Assembly: GCA_023251135.1 (NCBI GenBank)
Contig: JAHEZJ010000018.1
Location: 62,534-117,170, forward strand
DNA from: Flavobacterium sp.
GTDB lineage: Bacteria; Bacteroidota; Bacteroidia; Flavobacteriales; Flavobacteriaceae
Length of the DNA stretch: 54,637 bases
Direction: 5' to 3'
In this document: one piece after another, positions 43,466-52,125 of the stretch
Numbering within the stretch: the first letter of the stretch is position 1
Layout of the letters: the number at the start of each line of letters is the position of its first letter
Position numbers and translations under genes: made by a program
Notes under the pieces: model-generated
What the model was told of the DNA's origin: nothing
Databases searched by the model: none
What the model saw: only the letters and a program-made list of their open reading frames with translations

Positions 43466-44893
43466 ATGACAGAAACTACCATACAGAAAAGTTTATTTTC
43501 TAAAATTTACACTACTTTAAAACAAGCACTCAAAGGAGACGAATCTTTTGATTACACCGCAGGAAACATTAAAAAAGCAGTCATTCTATTAGCTATTCCG
43601 ATGGTTTTGGAAATGATGATGGAATCTGTTTTTGCATTGGTCGATTTGTATTTTGTCGGGCATTTGGAACATAGCAGTTTTGCGATTCAAACCGTTGGAT
43701 TAACCGAGTCGGTTCTAACCATTATATATTCTCTGGACATCGGATTGAGTATGGCGGCAACGGCTGTTGTGGCAAGACGAATTGGGGAAAAAGATCCTGT
43801 TGCTGCTGCAAAAGCAGGTATGCAAGCGTTATTTATTGCATTTGTGCTGAGTATTTTTCTGAGCATTTTTGGAATTATCTATGCAAAAGATATTCTTCTT
43901 TTAATGGGAGCATCTGCAGATGCAGCCGAACATGGTTTTAGATACACTCAAATTATGATTGGTTCCAGTTTAAGTATTACCTTTTTATTCCTGATTAATG
44001 GAATTTTCCGTGGTGCAGGAAATGCGGCCATTGCAATGAAAAGTCTTTGGATTGCCAATATTTGTAATATTATTTTATGTCCGATACTAATTAATGGTTT
44101 TGCTACAATTCCTGCGTTTGGTTTAATTGGTGCCGCGATTGCTACCACTACAGGAAGAAGCCTTGGGGTGTTGTATCAGATTTATCATTTGTTCTATGGA
44201 AATGGAGTCTTAAAAATTAAAGTTTCTTATTTAATTCCGGACCTTACACAGATAAAAGCCTTAGTTAAAATTGCAGCCCCGGGAGTATTACAATTTGTTA
44301 TAGCTTCCTGCAGCTGGATTTTTCTGGCGCAGTTGGTGGCTACCACGGGAGGCGATCACGGATCGGCAGGTTATCAAACGGCTCTTAGAATAATGATGTT
44401 CTTTATTCTTCCAGCCTGGGGACTAAGTAATGCCGCAGCAACTTTGGTCGGGCAAAATCTGGGAGCCAAACGAGTTGATCGTGCGGAAAAATCAGTATTT
44501 ACAACAGCAAAATACAACGTAATTTTTATGGCAACCATCATGATCGTTACACTGTGTTTTGGAGAGTATATTATCTCGTTTTTTACGAATGATGATTTGG
44601 TTAAAACCGTTGCGGTTGAAGCACTGCAGATCATGAGTATCGGATTTGTCTTCTACGGAATAGGGATGGTTTTAACCAATACCTTTAATGGGGCAGGAGA
44701 TACCTGGACACCAACAGGAATTAATTTCTTTGGGTTTTGGTTGTTCCAGATCCCATTAGCTTATGCATTAGCCAAACATTTTAATATGGGACCAAAAGGT
44801 GTTTTTATAGCCATTCCGGTTGCCGAAACTGCTATAACGCTTGCTGCAATATTCTTTTATAAAAGAGGAAAATGGAAACGTGTTCAGGTTTAG
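43466..44893 (+). CDS. MATE family efflux transporter
   Basis: A 475-residue transporter with twelve hydrophobic helices in two similar halves: AVILLAIPMVLEMMMESVFALVDLYFVGHL at the start of the first and a related ALVKIAAPGVLQFVIASCSWIFLAQLVA at the start of the second. MATE proteins export cationic drugs or metabolites driven by Na+ or H+. The motif GLSNAAATLVGQNLGAKRVDRAEK is typical. A clear promoter precedes it. Confidence 0.93.
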   Translation: MTETTIQKSLFSKIYTTLKQALKGDESFDYTAGNIKKAVILLAIPMVLEMMMESVFALVDLYFVGHLEHSSFAIQTVGLTESVLTIIYSLDIGLSMAATAVVARRIGEKDPVAAAKAGMQALFIAFVLSIFLSIFGIIYAKDILLLMGASADAAEHGFRYTQIMIGSSLSITFLFLINGIFRGAGNAAIAMKSLWIANICNIILCPILINGFATIPAFGLIGAAIATTTGRSLGVLYQIYHLFYGNGVLKIKVSYLIPDLTQIKALVKIAAPGVLQFVIASCSWIFLAQLVATTGGDHGSAGYQTALRIMMFFILPAWGLSNAAATLVGQNLGAKRVDRAEKSVFTTAKYNVIFMATIMIVTLCFGEYIISFFTNDDLVKTVAVEALQIMSIGFVFYGIGMVLTNTFNGAGDTWTPTGINFFGFWLFQIPLAYALAKHFNMGPKGVFIAIPVAETAITLAAIFFYKRGKWKRVQV

Positions 44894-44951
44894 TTTGTAC
44901 AATATTTCTTAAAAACAAACGTTAAAATACCGCTAACCAATAACTAACATT

Positions 44952-45554
44952 ATGAGAAATCAAATTAAGTTTTCAACCTTTTTAGGAATTTTAGGATTAG
45001 GGATTATTTTTGCTTTTAAACCTTTTGACAAAAAGATTATTGTAATTGATGCCGGTCATGGAGGAAATGATTTTGGAGCAACCTTATATGACGTTCAGGA
45101 GAAGAGTATTGTAGAGAAAATTGCGAAAAAAATTAAAGCTCAGAATAATAATGAGAACCTGGAGATTGTTTTATTACGTGAAGGAGATCATGACATGGAA
45201 TTAAAAGAAAGAGTTTCAATGATCAACAACATAAACCCAAGTTTAGTGATTTCGCTGCACCTCGCTTCTTCACCAAATTTTAGTAAGAACGGGATAGAAG
45301 CTTACATTTCTTCAAATGCAAAATTTCACAATCAGTCTAGAGCATATGCGGAAACTTTACTTGAAAAAGTAGCCGCTAATTACTTTTCAGAAGGAATAGT
45401 TAAAGAAGCTCCATTTTATATTTTGAAAAATTCAAATTGTCCAGCAATGACTCTAGAAGTTGGATATTTGTCAAACATAAATGACAGAAATTATATTACC
45501 AGCGAAAAAGGACAAGCCGAAATTGCTGATAAAATATTAGAAGCAGTAAAGTAA
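44952..45554 (+). CDS. N-acetylmuramoyl-L-alanine amidase
   Basis: A 200-residue zinc amidase (Amidase_3 fold) with a signal/anchor helix at about residues 7-22. Zinc ligands are His36 (IDAGHGG), Glu50 and His103 (SLHLAS), and the catalytic glutamate is Glu169 (TLEVGYLSN). It cuts the bond between MurNAc and the peptide stem during cell separation. The EnvC-like activator in this window is a plausible partner, although the genes are separated. It ends 18 nt before a strong terminator. Confidence 0.93.
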   Translation: MRNQIKFSTFLGILGLGIIFAFKPFDKKIIVIDAGHGGNDFGATLYDVQEKSIVEKIAKKIKAQNNNENLEIVLLREGDHDMELKERVSMINNINPSLVISLHLASSPNFSKNGIEAYISSNAKFHNQSRAYAETLLEKVAANYFSEGIVKEAPFYILKNSNCPAMTLEVGYLSNINDRNYITSEKGQAEIADKILEAVK

Positions 45555-45572
45555 AACAGCTTTTATTAAGTA

Positions 45573-45604
45573 CAAAAAGGGCCTTCAATTTTGAAGGCCC
45601 TTTT
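45573..45604 (+). terminator. Terminator with GGCCTTCAATTTTGAAGGCC core (left copy)
   Basis: A perfect stem of 15 bp (45573-45587 with 45590-45604) ends in T-runs. Its 20-nt core at 45579-45598 is identical to that of a second terminator 910 nt to the right. Confidence 0.92.
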
Positions 45605-45635
45605 TTGTTTTTGTAAGAAATTTATGTTAAATTTG
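45605..45635 (+). promoter_or_regulatory. Promoter of the two-gene cassette
   Basis: TTG at 45605-45607 and TAAATTTG at 45628-45635 are separated by 20 nt. The -33 part directly abuts the left terminator. Confidence 0.5.
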
Positions 45636-45669
45636 TTTTTTGCATTTTTGATGAAGTTTACTATTTCTT

Positions 45670-46212
45670 ATGATTAAAATTAATTTAGAGAACACCTTTG
45701 AAGCAACATATGTAAGTGCCAATTTTGACCAGTATATTTTTGAATCTGTGTTAAAAGACGATACAATAATTCAGCTTAAAGTTAAGTTTACAAATATAGT
45801 AGAGTCCCTATTGCCAAATGTTTACAATTTAGCTTTTGGCCCATTTGACGTAAATGGAAAAATAAATGATTCTATAAAGCTTAAACATAAGGACAGCAAT
45901 AAAGTTTTTTCGACAATTATTTTATTTTCTATCATTTTTTTAAAAAACAATCCAAGTGTGACAATTGGTATTGATGGTTCAGATGATTTACGAGCAAATC
46001 TATATCATCGTATGTTTAGATATAATCAAAAAGATTTACAAGATTTTTTAGTGGTTATTGGAGTGGATTGGTATGTAAGATTACTACGAAATGGAACAAT
46101 TGAATTAGATGATAATGGATTGGTATTTTTTAAACCAAAACCAGAACCTTTTGATTTTCAGAGAAAAACCAATGACCTTTATAGGTATTATATGTTTAAT
46201 TTAAATCAATAA
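45670..46212 (+). CDS. Unknown protein, possibly DUF6934-like; first gene of a cassette
   Basis: The 180-residue protein has no signal peptide or membrane helix. It has a beta-rich N-terminal half, a hydrophobic strand VFSTIILFSIIFL, and the segment VTIGIDGSDDLRANLYHRMFRYNQKDLQDF, which recalls the G-S-x-x-x-R-x-x-L-Y-R pattern of an uncharacterised Bacteroidota family (DUF6934, from memory). A basic C-terminus FKPKPEPFDFQRK follows. It is the larger gene of a two-gene unit 16 nt upstream of a small helical protein gene. Toxin-antitoxin-like or mobile-defence roles are possible but unproven. Confidence 0.55.
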   Translation: MIKINLENTFEATYVSANFDQYIFESVLKDDTIIQLKVKFTNIVESLLPNVYNLAFGPFDVNGKINDSIKLKHKDSNKVFSTIILFSIIFLKNNPSVTIGIDGSDDLRANLYHRMFRYNQKDLQDFLVVIGVDWYVRLLRNGTIELDDNGLVFFKPKPEPFDFQRKTNDLYRYYMFNLNQ

Positions 46213-46228
46213 TGTTTAAATTTGCTTT

Positions 46229-46453
46229 ATGAAAGATGCTATTCAAAATAAGATTAATAAAATTCAGGAAATTGCTTTAGCTTCTGCCTCGAAAAAGAGC
46301 ATAGCAGATATTGACGAAGTTACAGAAGCAAATAACAATGACAATCTGACTAAATCAATTCGAAATGCAAAAGAAGCTGAATTATTCTTTTCCGAATTAA
46401 AATCTGCTATTGATTTAGCCAAAAGAAATTCTGCAAAAAATGTTTTAGAATAA
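46229..46453 (+). CDS. Small helical protein of unknown function; second gene of the cassette
   Basis: A 74-residue, almost entirely helical and charged protein (DAIQNKINKIQEIALASASKK, LTKSIRNAKEAELFFSELKSAI). Its ATG at 46229 is 16 nt after the previous stop, so the two genes are cotranscribed. I do not recognise the family. Size, helicity and pairing recall antitoxins or small accessory partners; this is inference. Confidence 0.5.
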   Translation: MKDAIQNKINKIQEIALASASKKSIADIDEVTEANNNDNLTKSIRNAKEAELFFSELKSAIDLAKRNSAKNVLE

Positions 46454-46479
46454 TTTTCGGTTATAAAAAGATATATTAT

Positions 46480-46517
46480 AATAAGAAAGGCCTTCAATTT
46501 TGAAGGCCTTTCTTATT
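46480..46517. terminator. Bidirectional terminator with the same core (right copy)
   Basis: A perfect 18-bp stem (46480-46497 with 46500-46517). The core 46489-46508 (GGCCTTCAATTTTGAAGGCC) is identical to the left copy. It can end the cassette on the plus strand and dus on the minus strand. Confidence 0.92.
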
Positions 46518-46519
46518 TT

Positions 46520-47512
46520 TTAAACAAACTCATACCCCGCATAAACCTGTTCGATCTCTTTCATAATGGCGAAAAGATTTTCAGGTTCGTCTGTGGTAAC
46601 CAGTTTTTGTTTGTATTCTTTAAACGAATGGATTCCTTTGAAATAATTGGTGTAATGACGGCGCATTTCTACAATTCCCAAGCGTTCACCTTTCCATTCC
46701 ATTGACCACATTAAATGGTTTCTGGCGGCTTCAACGCGATCAATAACGGTTGGAGCAGGTAAGTGCTCACCGGTATTAAAATAATGCTTTATTTCGTTAA
46801 AAATCCACGGATAACCAATCGCGGCACGACCAATCATGATTCCGTCGATACCGTACTCATTTTTATATTTTAAGGCTTTTTCCGGACTGTCGATGTCGCC
46901 ATTTCCAAAAATAGGCATGGTGATTCTCGGGTTGTTTTTTACACGTGCAATGTGCGACCAATCGGCGTGGCCTTTGTACATTTGTGCACGGGTTCTGGCG
47001 TGAATTGTTAGAGCCTGAACACCAATGTCCTGAAGCCTTTCGGCAACTTCATCAATGTTGATGGAGCTTTCATCCCATCCCAAACGTGTTTTTACCGTAA
47101 CAGGCAAATCAGTACTTCTGATAACCGCTTTTGTTAAACGTACCATCAAATCTACATCTTTCAAAACTCCGGCTCCGGCACCTTTACAAACTACTTTTTT
47201 TACCGGACATCCAAAGTTAATATCAACCAGATCCGGTTTAACAGTAGAAACAATTTTAGACGAAAGTGCCATTGCCTCTTCATCTCCTCCAAAAATCTGA
47301 ATTCCAACCGGACGTTCGTAATCAAAAATATCCAGCTTCATTCGACTTTTGATAGCATCACGAATCAATCCTTCCGATGAAATAAATTCAGAATACATTA
47401 AGTCAGCGCCATGCGTTTTGCACAATCTGCGAAACGGCGGATCGCTCACATCTTCCATCGGTGCGAGTAATAAAGGAAATTCGGGTAATTCTATGTTGCC
47501 AATCTTGACCAT
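46520..47512 (-). CDS. dus: tRNA-dihydrouridine synthase
   Basis: An FMN-dependent enzyme that reduces specific uridines in tRNA. The 330-residue protein begins VKIGNIELPEFPLLLAPMEDVSD, with the conserved NFGCPVKKV motif (family cysteine), KTRLGWDES, ALTIHARTRAQMYKG and NGDI/GIMIGRAAIGYPWIF. It resembles DusB. I place the start at the ATG at 47512: an in-frame TTG at 47530 falls inside a -7 box. It is convergent with the cassette and ends at a shared terminator. Confidence 0.93.
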   Translation of the reverse strand: MVKIGNIELPEFPLLLAPMEDVSDPPFRRLCKTHGADLMYSEFISSEGLIRDAIKSRMKLDIFDYERPVGIQIFGGDEEAMALSSKIVSTVKPDLVDINFGCPVKKVVCKGAGAGVLKDVDLMVRLTKAVIRSTDLPVTVKTRLGWDESSINIDEVAERLQDIGVQALTIHARTRAQMYKGHADWSHIARVKNNPRITMPIFGNGDIDSPEKALKYKNEYGIDGIMIGRAAIGYPWIFNEIKHYFNTGEHLPAPTVIDRVEAARNHLMWSMEWKGERLGIVEMRRHYTNYFKGIHSFKEYKQKLVTTDEPENLFAIMKEIEQVYAGYEFV

Positions 47513-47527
47513 CTTCAATATTTTTTG

Positions 47528-47535
47528 CAAAATTA
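47528..47535 (-). promoter_or_regulatory. Promoter -7 box for dus
   Basis: The minus strand reads TAATTTTG (TAnnTTTG), 15 nt before the ATG at 47512. It overlaps the alternative TTG start at 47530. Confidence 0.45.
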
Positions 47536-47571
47536 CAACATTTAGTTCAATTTAAAAGATTCTAAGTCTCT

Positions 47572-47642
47572 AAGTTGCTAAGGTTCTGAGTTTTCCTTTT
47601 TTAAAGACTTAGAACCTTAGTAACTGAGTACCTTAGCAACTT
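47572..47642. repeat. Inverted repeat of CTAAG words between dus and the PaaK-like gene
   Basis: The arms 47572-47592 and 47622-47642 pair at 19 of 21 positions. The loop and left flank contain further copies of the words CTAAG/CTTAG. The right arm reaches the stop codon of the PaaK-like gene, so it may act as the operon terminator. Confidence 0.7.
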
Positions 47643-48937
47643 TAAACAGTAACTCTGTAATCAAAAAAACGAATAGGTTTTCGGCTCATTGGATTAAAAA
47701 CCAAAGGATTCAAAGCTTCTTTTGCGGCAAATTCAATCTTTGGCGTTACTCTTAGTTTGGCTCTGAAATGGTCTTTGATTTCCTGTAAAAATTCAGGGCT
47801 TTGATTTTTTACGGCTATTTTTATCAGGATTTCATCGGTTCCCAAATCGTTGGTAGAGATCTCGATGATATGGTTTTCGATATTATCAAAACCACTCAAA
47901 ACATCATTCATCGCTGGCGGATAAAGTGTTGTGCCTTTGTATTTGATCATTTGCTTTTTGCGGCCAACAACAGGACCAACACGCAAAGTATTTCTTCCGC
48001 AGGCACAAGAGCCGTTGTGAAGTTGTACAATATCTCCGGTTTTGAAACGCAGTAAAGGCATGGCTTCAATACCTAAAGTCGTAAAAGTCAATTCGCCAAT
48101 TTCGCCTTCTTTTACAGGAATGTTATTTTCATCTAAAACTTCAACAATGATCAGTTCGGGATGGTGATGACCACCAACACCGTGTTCGCATTCGGTAAAA
48201 GCAGTACTCATTTCGGTGGAGGCATAAGTCGAAAACAACTTGATGTTCCACTTTTCAGTGATTTTATTAGATAAAGTGTTCATGGAAAAATCCTGATTTC
48301 GCAAAGATTCTCCAATACAAATTGCTCCTTTTATGCTCGAGTTGTTGTAGTCAATTCCGTGTGCTTCGGCATATTCGATCAACTTTAGTAAAAAAGAAGG
48401 AACGGTAATGAGGTAAGACGGTTTGTATTTTAAAATAGAGTCCCATTGCAGTTCCGGAATTCCGGCACCCACGCGAATGACACCCACTTTTAATTTTCGC
48501 AATCCGAGAAAATAAGCCAGACCAGCCATAAATTTTCGGTCAATGGTAGTCATCAGCTGTACCACATCGCCTTCGGCAATTCCGGCACAGGCAAACGAAA
48601 TGGCTTCGTTATAAGCCAGACGGTCGAGATCAGAATCGGTTAAACCAAAAGTAACAGGATCGCCTAAAGTCCCGGAAGTAGAGGCATAATCAATAATTTG
48701 ATGCTGCGGTACACACAAAAAATCATCGTTGTATTCTTGTAAATCTTCTTTTGTGGTTACAGGTAAATGCTGTAAGTCTTCAAGTGTTTTAATCTTCGAA
48801 AGATCAATATTTTGTCCGGCAAAAAGGCGTTTGTAAAAAGGAGAATTTTGACCGATATAGTGTAAGAGTTCCGCTAATTTCTGCTCTTGAAAAAGTTTAA
48901 TTTCTTCTAAAGAATTTTTTTCTATTAATGGAATCAT
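47642..48937 (-). CDS. PaaK-like adenylate-forming enzyme (probable flexirubin/aryl-polyene cluster)
   Basis: A 431-residue member of the phenylacetate-CoA ligase family. Motifs are YASTSGTLGDPVTFGLT (phosphate loop), YASTEMSTAFTECEHG, LLRFKTGDIVQLHNGSCACGRNTLRVGPVVGRKKQMIKYKG and a C-terminal lid with RVTPKIEFA. The cysteines in GSCACGRN are unremarkable for the family. In pigment clusters such enzymes are thought to activate an aryl carboxylic acid starter; here that is inferred from the neighbours. It overlaps the C45 hydrolase gene by 4 nt. Confidence 0.85.
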   Translation of the reverse strand: MIPLIEKNSLEEIKLFQEQKLAELLHYIGQNSPFYKRLFAGQNIDLSKIKTLEDLQHLPVTTKEDLQEYNDDFLCVPQHQIIDYASTSGTLGDPVTFGLTDSDLDRLAYNEAISFACAGIAEGDVVQLMTTIDRKFMAGLAYFLGLRKLKVGVIRVGAGIPELQWDSILKYKPSYLITVPSFLLKLIEYAEAHGIDYNNSSIKGAICIGESLRNQDFSMNTLSNKITEKWNIKLFSTYASTEMSTAFTECEHGVGGHHHPELIIVEVLDENNIPVKEGEIGELTFTTLGIEAMPLLRFKTGDIVQLHNGSCACGRNTLRVGPVVGRKKQMIKYKGTTLYPPAMNDVLSGFDNIENHIIEISTNDLGTDEILIKIAVKNQSPEFLQEIKDHFRAKLRVTPKIEFAAKEALNPLVFNPMSRKPIRFFDYRVTV

Positions 48938-50601
48938 TGTAATTTTCTTTTGATTTTTTTTAAATATTTTTCAAGGACTGTTTTGTCAGGAACAGTGGTA
49001 ACCTCTTTTGTTAAAGCTTTTTCAAAATTAGACAGGGAAAGCTGGTACTGTTTTTTTTGATAAAAGTACAACCCTGCTTTGTAATACACAACCCAATAAT
49101 CAGGGTTTAGCGATTGGTAATTATGAATAAACTCAGGACTTATGGTTTCTTTGTTTTTCAGATATAAATCGATCTTGTGATCTTCGGTTCTAAACTTCCG
49201 GTAATTTTTATAAGAAACAGTTTCTAAAAAAGGATCTTTTGGAATGTCTAAATTTACTTGCTGAAACGAAACGATTGAATCTGTTTTTCTTTCTTTAAAA
49301 ACAGTATCCAGATTATAACAGACAAATTCGCCCAATTGATACGGATTTGCCGATACCCAAACCTGTTTTGTTGCAGGTTTGAAGATAACACCATGATGGG
49401 CCATCAACTGGTTCAATGCTTTTTCATTTCCATACCCCAGACGAATGTTGTTCAAACCCTCTTTATTGCGCAGTATATCGGATGCAATTTTGGGATTGAT
49501 TTTAGGATTTTCAGAAAAAAGTTCCTTCATTTTCTCGAGACGATATTCGGAATGGCTGTTGGCAATTTGGGATTGGTTGCGTTTGTCGTTTTTTAATTCC
49601 TCTCCCTGAAAATGATTGGAGCAGAACAATTGATCGCTATTTGGAACATCATAAACATCCATTTTTTTGGGTGTCACTTCAATTAGAACAGCTTTATTGT
49701 CCTCGGCACTTCCCACCATTATGGATTCTGATACAAAAACAGCTCTTTTTTGGGCAATGGCAATTGCTTCGCTGATGTTTTGAGCATGCTGTAATATTTC
49801 GCGGGTAAGAATCGAAATGGGTGTTTTGGCAATCAACGGGATTTTAGATTTTCCGGCATTAATAGTAACGGTTAGTCCTTTTTCATTCATTCCGGAAACA
49901 GCACCAATCATTCCGGGCCAGGTAATCATCATAAATTTGTGGCCTTCTTTTGGATTGATAAACGCTACGATTTTGTTTTCTGCGAAAGCATCATTCACAT
50001 AAAAATCAAAGTTGCGTCCGAGGATTAAATTCCCGTCTTCCGACTTCTCTCCCCAGGCAGCAAAAGAGGAACAGCCGACCAATGCCAGATCCTGCAAAGC
50101 ATGACCAATATCGTGTGCGGCATGCAGGTATAAACTGCGTTGGTACTGGGGTGCTATATTATCAAAATCACGTGAGGTATATTGTGAAACGCCAAAAATC
50201 TCGGTTTGATATTCGTTGGGAACATTTGAATAGAGTTTTCGATTGTACCATTTGAGGAAATGGCGAAGGAGTTTTTGCTGAAATTTTGAAGGAACAATAT
50301 CCTGTATTTTAGAGAAGAAAATATGCTCCTGCTTTTTTAAAAGAGAATCTGACAAAGCACCGGTGTTGAGTCCTATTTCCAGAGGATCACCTTCGGCATA
50401 CAATTCCCAGAGGCCCTGTTTGTTTTTTAAAAGTGAATTTTTTCCGGAAACAAAAACACTGTCAGCTATTTTGATTACGGTAGGTTTTGTTGCGTTATAT
50501 TGGGTTAGATCAGGCTGATGACGCATAGATTTTGATGTTCCGCAAGCTGCTAACATCATTAAAAAACCGATAATGAAAAAGAGTATAATTCGGTTTTTCA
50601 T
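48934..50601 (-). CDS. C45-family autoproteolytic acyltransferase/hydrolase lipoprotein
   Basis: The 555-residue protein has a lipoprotein signal with lipobox LAAC (Cys20). It has an NTN-hydrolase domain of the acyl-CoA:6-aminopenicillanic acid acyltransferase (C45) type, with the presumed nucleophile Cys177 in VGCSSFAAWG and the conserved GRNFDF segment. C45 enzymes cleave themselves at this Cys to become active, then hydrolyse or transfer acyl groups. A C-terminal TPR-like tail follows. It is encoded in the middle of a minus-strand operon with PaaK-like and CrtI-like genes; pigment-cluster members of this type are known in flavobacteria. Confidence 0.82.
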   Translation of the reverse strand: MKNRIILFFIIGFLMMLAACGTSKSMRHQPDLTQYNATKPTVIKIADSVFVSGKNSLLKNKQGLWELYAEGDPLEIGLNTGALSDSLLKKQEHIFFSKIQDIVPSKFQQKLLRHFLKWYNRKLYSNVPNEYQTEIFGVSQYTSRDFDNIAPQYQRSLYLHAAHDIGHALQDLALVGCSSFAAWGEKSEDGNLILGRNFDFYVNDAFAENKIVAFINPKEGHKFMMITWPGMIGAVSGMNEKGLTVTINAGKSKIPLIAKTPISILTREILQHAQNISEAIAIAQKRAVFVSESIMVGSAEDNKAVLIEVTPKKMDVYDVPNSDQLFCSNHFQGEELKNDKRNQSQIANSHSEYRLEKMKELFSENPKINPKIASDILRNKEGLNNIRLGYGNEKALNQLMAHHGVIFKPATKQVWVSANPYQLGEFVCYNLDTVFKERKTDSIVSFQQVNLDIPKDPFLETVSYKNYRKFRTEDHKIDLYLKNKETISPEFIHNYQSLNPDYWVVYYKAGLYFYQKKQYQLSLSNFEKALTKEVTTVPDKTVLEKYLKKIKRKLQ

Positions 50602-50607
50602 AGTTTT

Positions 50608-52125
50608 TTATTCAGAGGCCTGATTGATTTTGGTTACTAAATATTCTTTTCCAACAATTTCAGAGCAGGTTACCACAGCGCCAATGGTGACTCCCAAAAC
50701 ACCGTGCATGTTAATACTTTGGCCTGTAAGATATAAATTATTCAGTTTGGTTTTTGACGGAATTAGCGTTTTCATCGGATTGCTGGAATCTTTAACATAT
50801 CCGTACATATTACCGCTGTCACCTCCAATATAATCCCGATAGGAGAGTGGTGTCGAGGTATGAACCGATTGAATACAGTTTTTGATACCCGGAAATTTCA
50901 GTTCGATTTCTTCTAAAAATCTCGCAGCCTTTCTGGATTTAAATTCTTCATAACTTTCTCCGCGGTCATTTTCTTCAACGGTAGTATTAAAAGTATCGCT
51001 CCACGGAAGTACATCATCGTATTTCATATAGGTAATAAAAGTCATTCCTTCGGCCCATTCTTCCTGCTTTTTTGAGGCATTCATAGAAGCCATAAAAGCT
51101 TTTGGCCAGGAATCATCGTCATAATCATGAGAGCTCCAGACTTCGCTGCTTTTCTTAAAATGATAGTGGTTGTGATTGATGTATTTGAAAGTTTGCGGTT
51201 TAAAAACGAGATACAGACTAAAAGCCGAAATAACACCTTCAAGACTTTGAACCCGACTGTAAAATGATTTTCGGAAGTGTTCTTCTCCCGTCATTTTCAA
51301 GGTCGTTTTGGGTTCAATGTTGGAAATAAAATAAGAACCGGAAACACGGGTTCCGTCTTTCATGTCTACCGAAGTTACTTTTTTGTCTTCGACATTAAAA
51401 CGGGTCACTTCTTTGTATTTGTAAAATTCGCCACCGTATTTTTTGAGCTGCTTTAAAAGTTGCTTGGTAATCTGACTTCCACCATTAATGCATCGCCACG
51501 AACTTTGTATGTAGGAGTTTACAGAAAGCGCATGAACATAAAATGGTGATTTATCGGCAATTCCGGCATATAAAAAGTTAGAACCGGCCAGAACCGCTTT
51601 TAACTTTTCATTTTGGGTGCATTCTTCAATCGTTTGTTTGGCGTTTAAACCTAAAATTTCATTGTCGTATTTCCCTTCCCATTCTAAATTGTAGAGCGGA
51701 AAAGATTCGCAAATTGCTTTTATTCTTTTGCAGTATTCCTCGATATTGGCTTTTTCATCGGGGAAAAATTGTACGAGTTGAGCCGTAAAATTGGCGTAAC
51801 CCTGTGCATGAGGATATTCATTTTGATCGTCTTCAAAAGAGATGATATCAAAACCGTTATCGTCTAATTTTTTAAGATTTAGATGATCCATAATCCCCAA
51901 ATACTTAAAATATTTGTAGAGATTTTGTCCTTCTTCTAAACCTCCGATATAGTGAATTCCGGTATCAAAAATGGTTTTATCGCGCACGAAAGTCTGGAGA
52001 TTTCCACCATACTGATTGTTTTTTTCGAGTACACAAACGCTATAACCTTCTTTGGCGAGAATAATCGAAGAGACCAATCCGCCAAGTCCGCTGCCAACAA
52101 TTACAACATCGTATTGCTCTTTCAT
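50608..52125 (-). CDS. CrtI-like FAD-dependent oxidoreductase
   Basis: A 505-residue flavoprotein of the phytoene desaturase/retinol saturase superfamily. The Rossmann motif is VVIVGSGLGGLVSSIILAKEG (7-27) with VLEKN; the signature GIHYIGGLEEGQ and the C-terminal LYLTGQSINMHGVLGVTIGAV are present. It may act on polyene intermediates. It overlaps the transporter gene upstream by 4 nt (ATGA) and is followed 6 nt later by the C45 gene, so the operon is translationally coupled. Confidence 0.85.
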   Translation of the reverse strand: MKEQYDVVIVGSGLGGLVSSIILAKEGYSVCVLEKNNQYGGNLQTFVRDKTIFDTGIHYIGGLEEGQNLYKYFKYLGIMDHLNLKKLDDNGFDIISFEDDQNEYPHAQGYANFTAQLVQFFPDEKANIEEYCKRIKAICESFPLYNLEWEGKYDNEILGLNAKQTIEECTQNEKLKAVLAGSNFLYAGIADKSPFYVHALSVNSYIQSSWRCINGGSQITKQLLKQLKKYGGEFYKYKEVTRFNVEDKKVTSVDMKDGTRVSGSYFISNIEPKTTLKMTGEEHFRKSFYSRVQSLEGVISAFSLYLVFKPQTFKYINHNHYHFKKSSEVWSSHDYDDDSWPKAFMASMNASKKQEEWAEGMTFITYMKYDDVLPWSDTFNTTVEENDRGESYEEFKSRKAARFLEEIELKFPGIKNCIQSVHTSTPLSYRDYIGGDSGNMYGYVKDSSNPMKTLIPSKTKLNNLYLTGQSINMHGVLGVTIGAVVTCSEIVGKEYLVTKINQASE

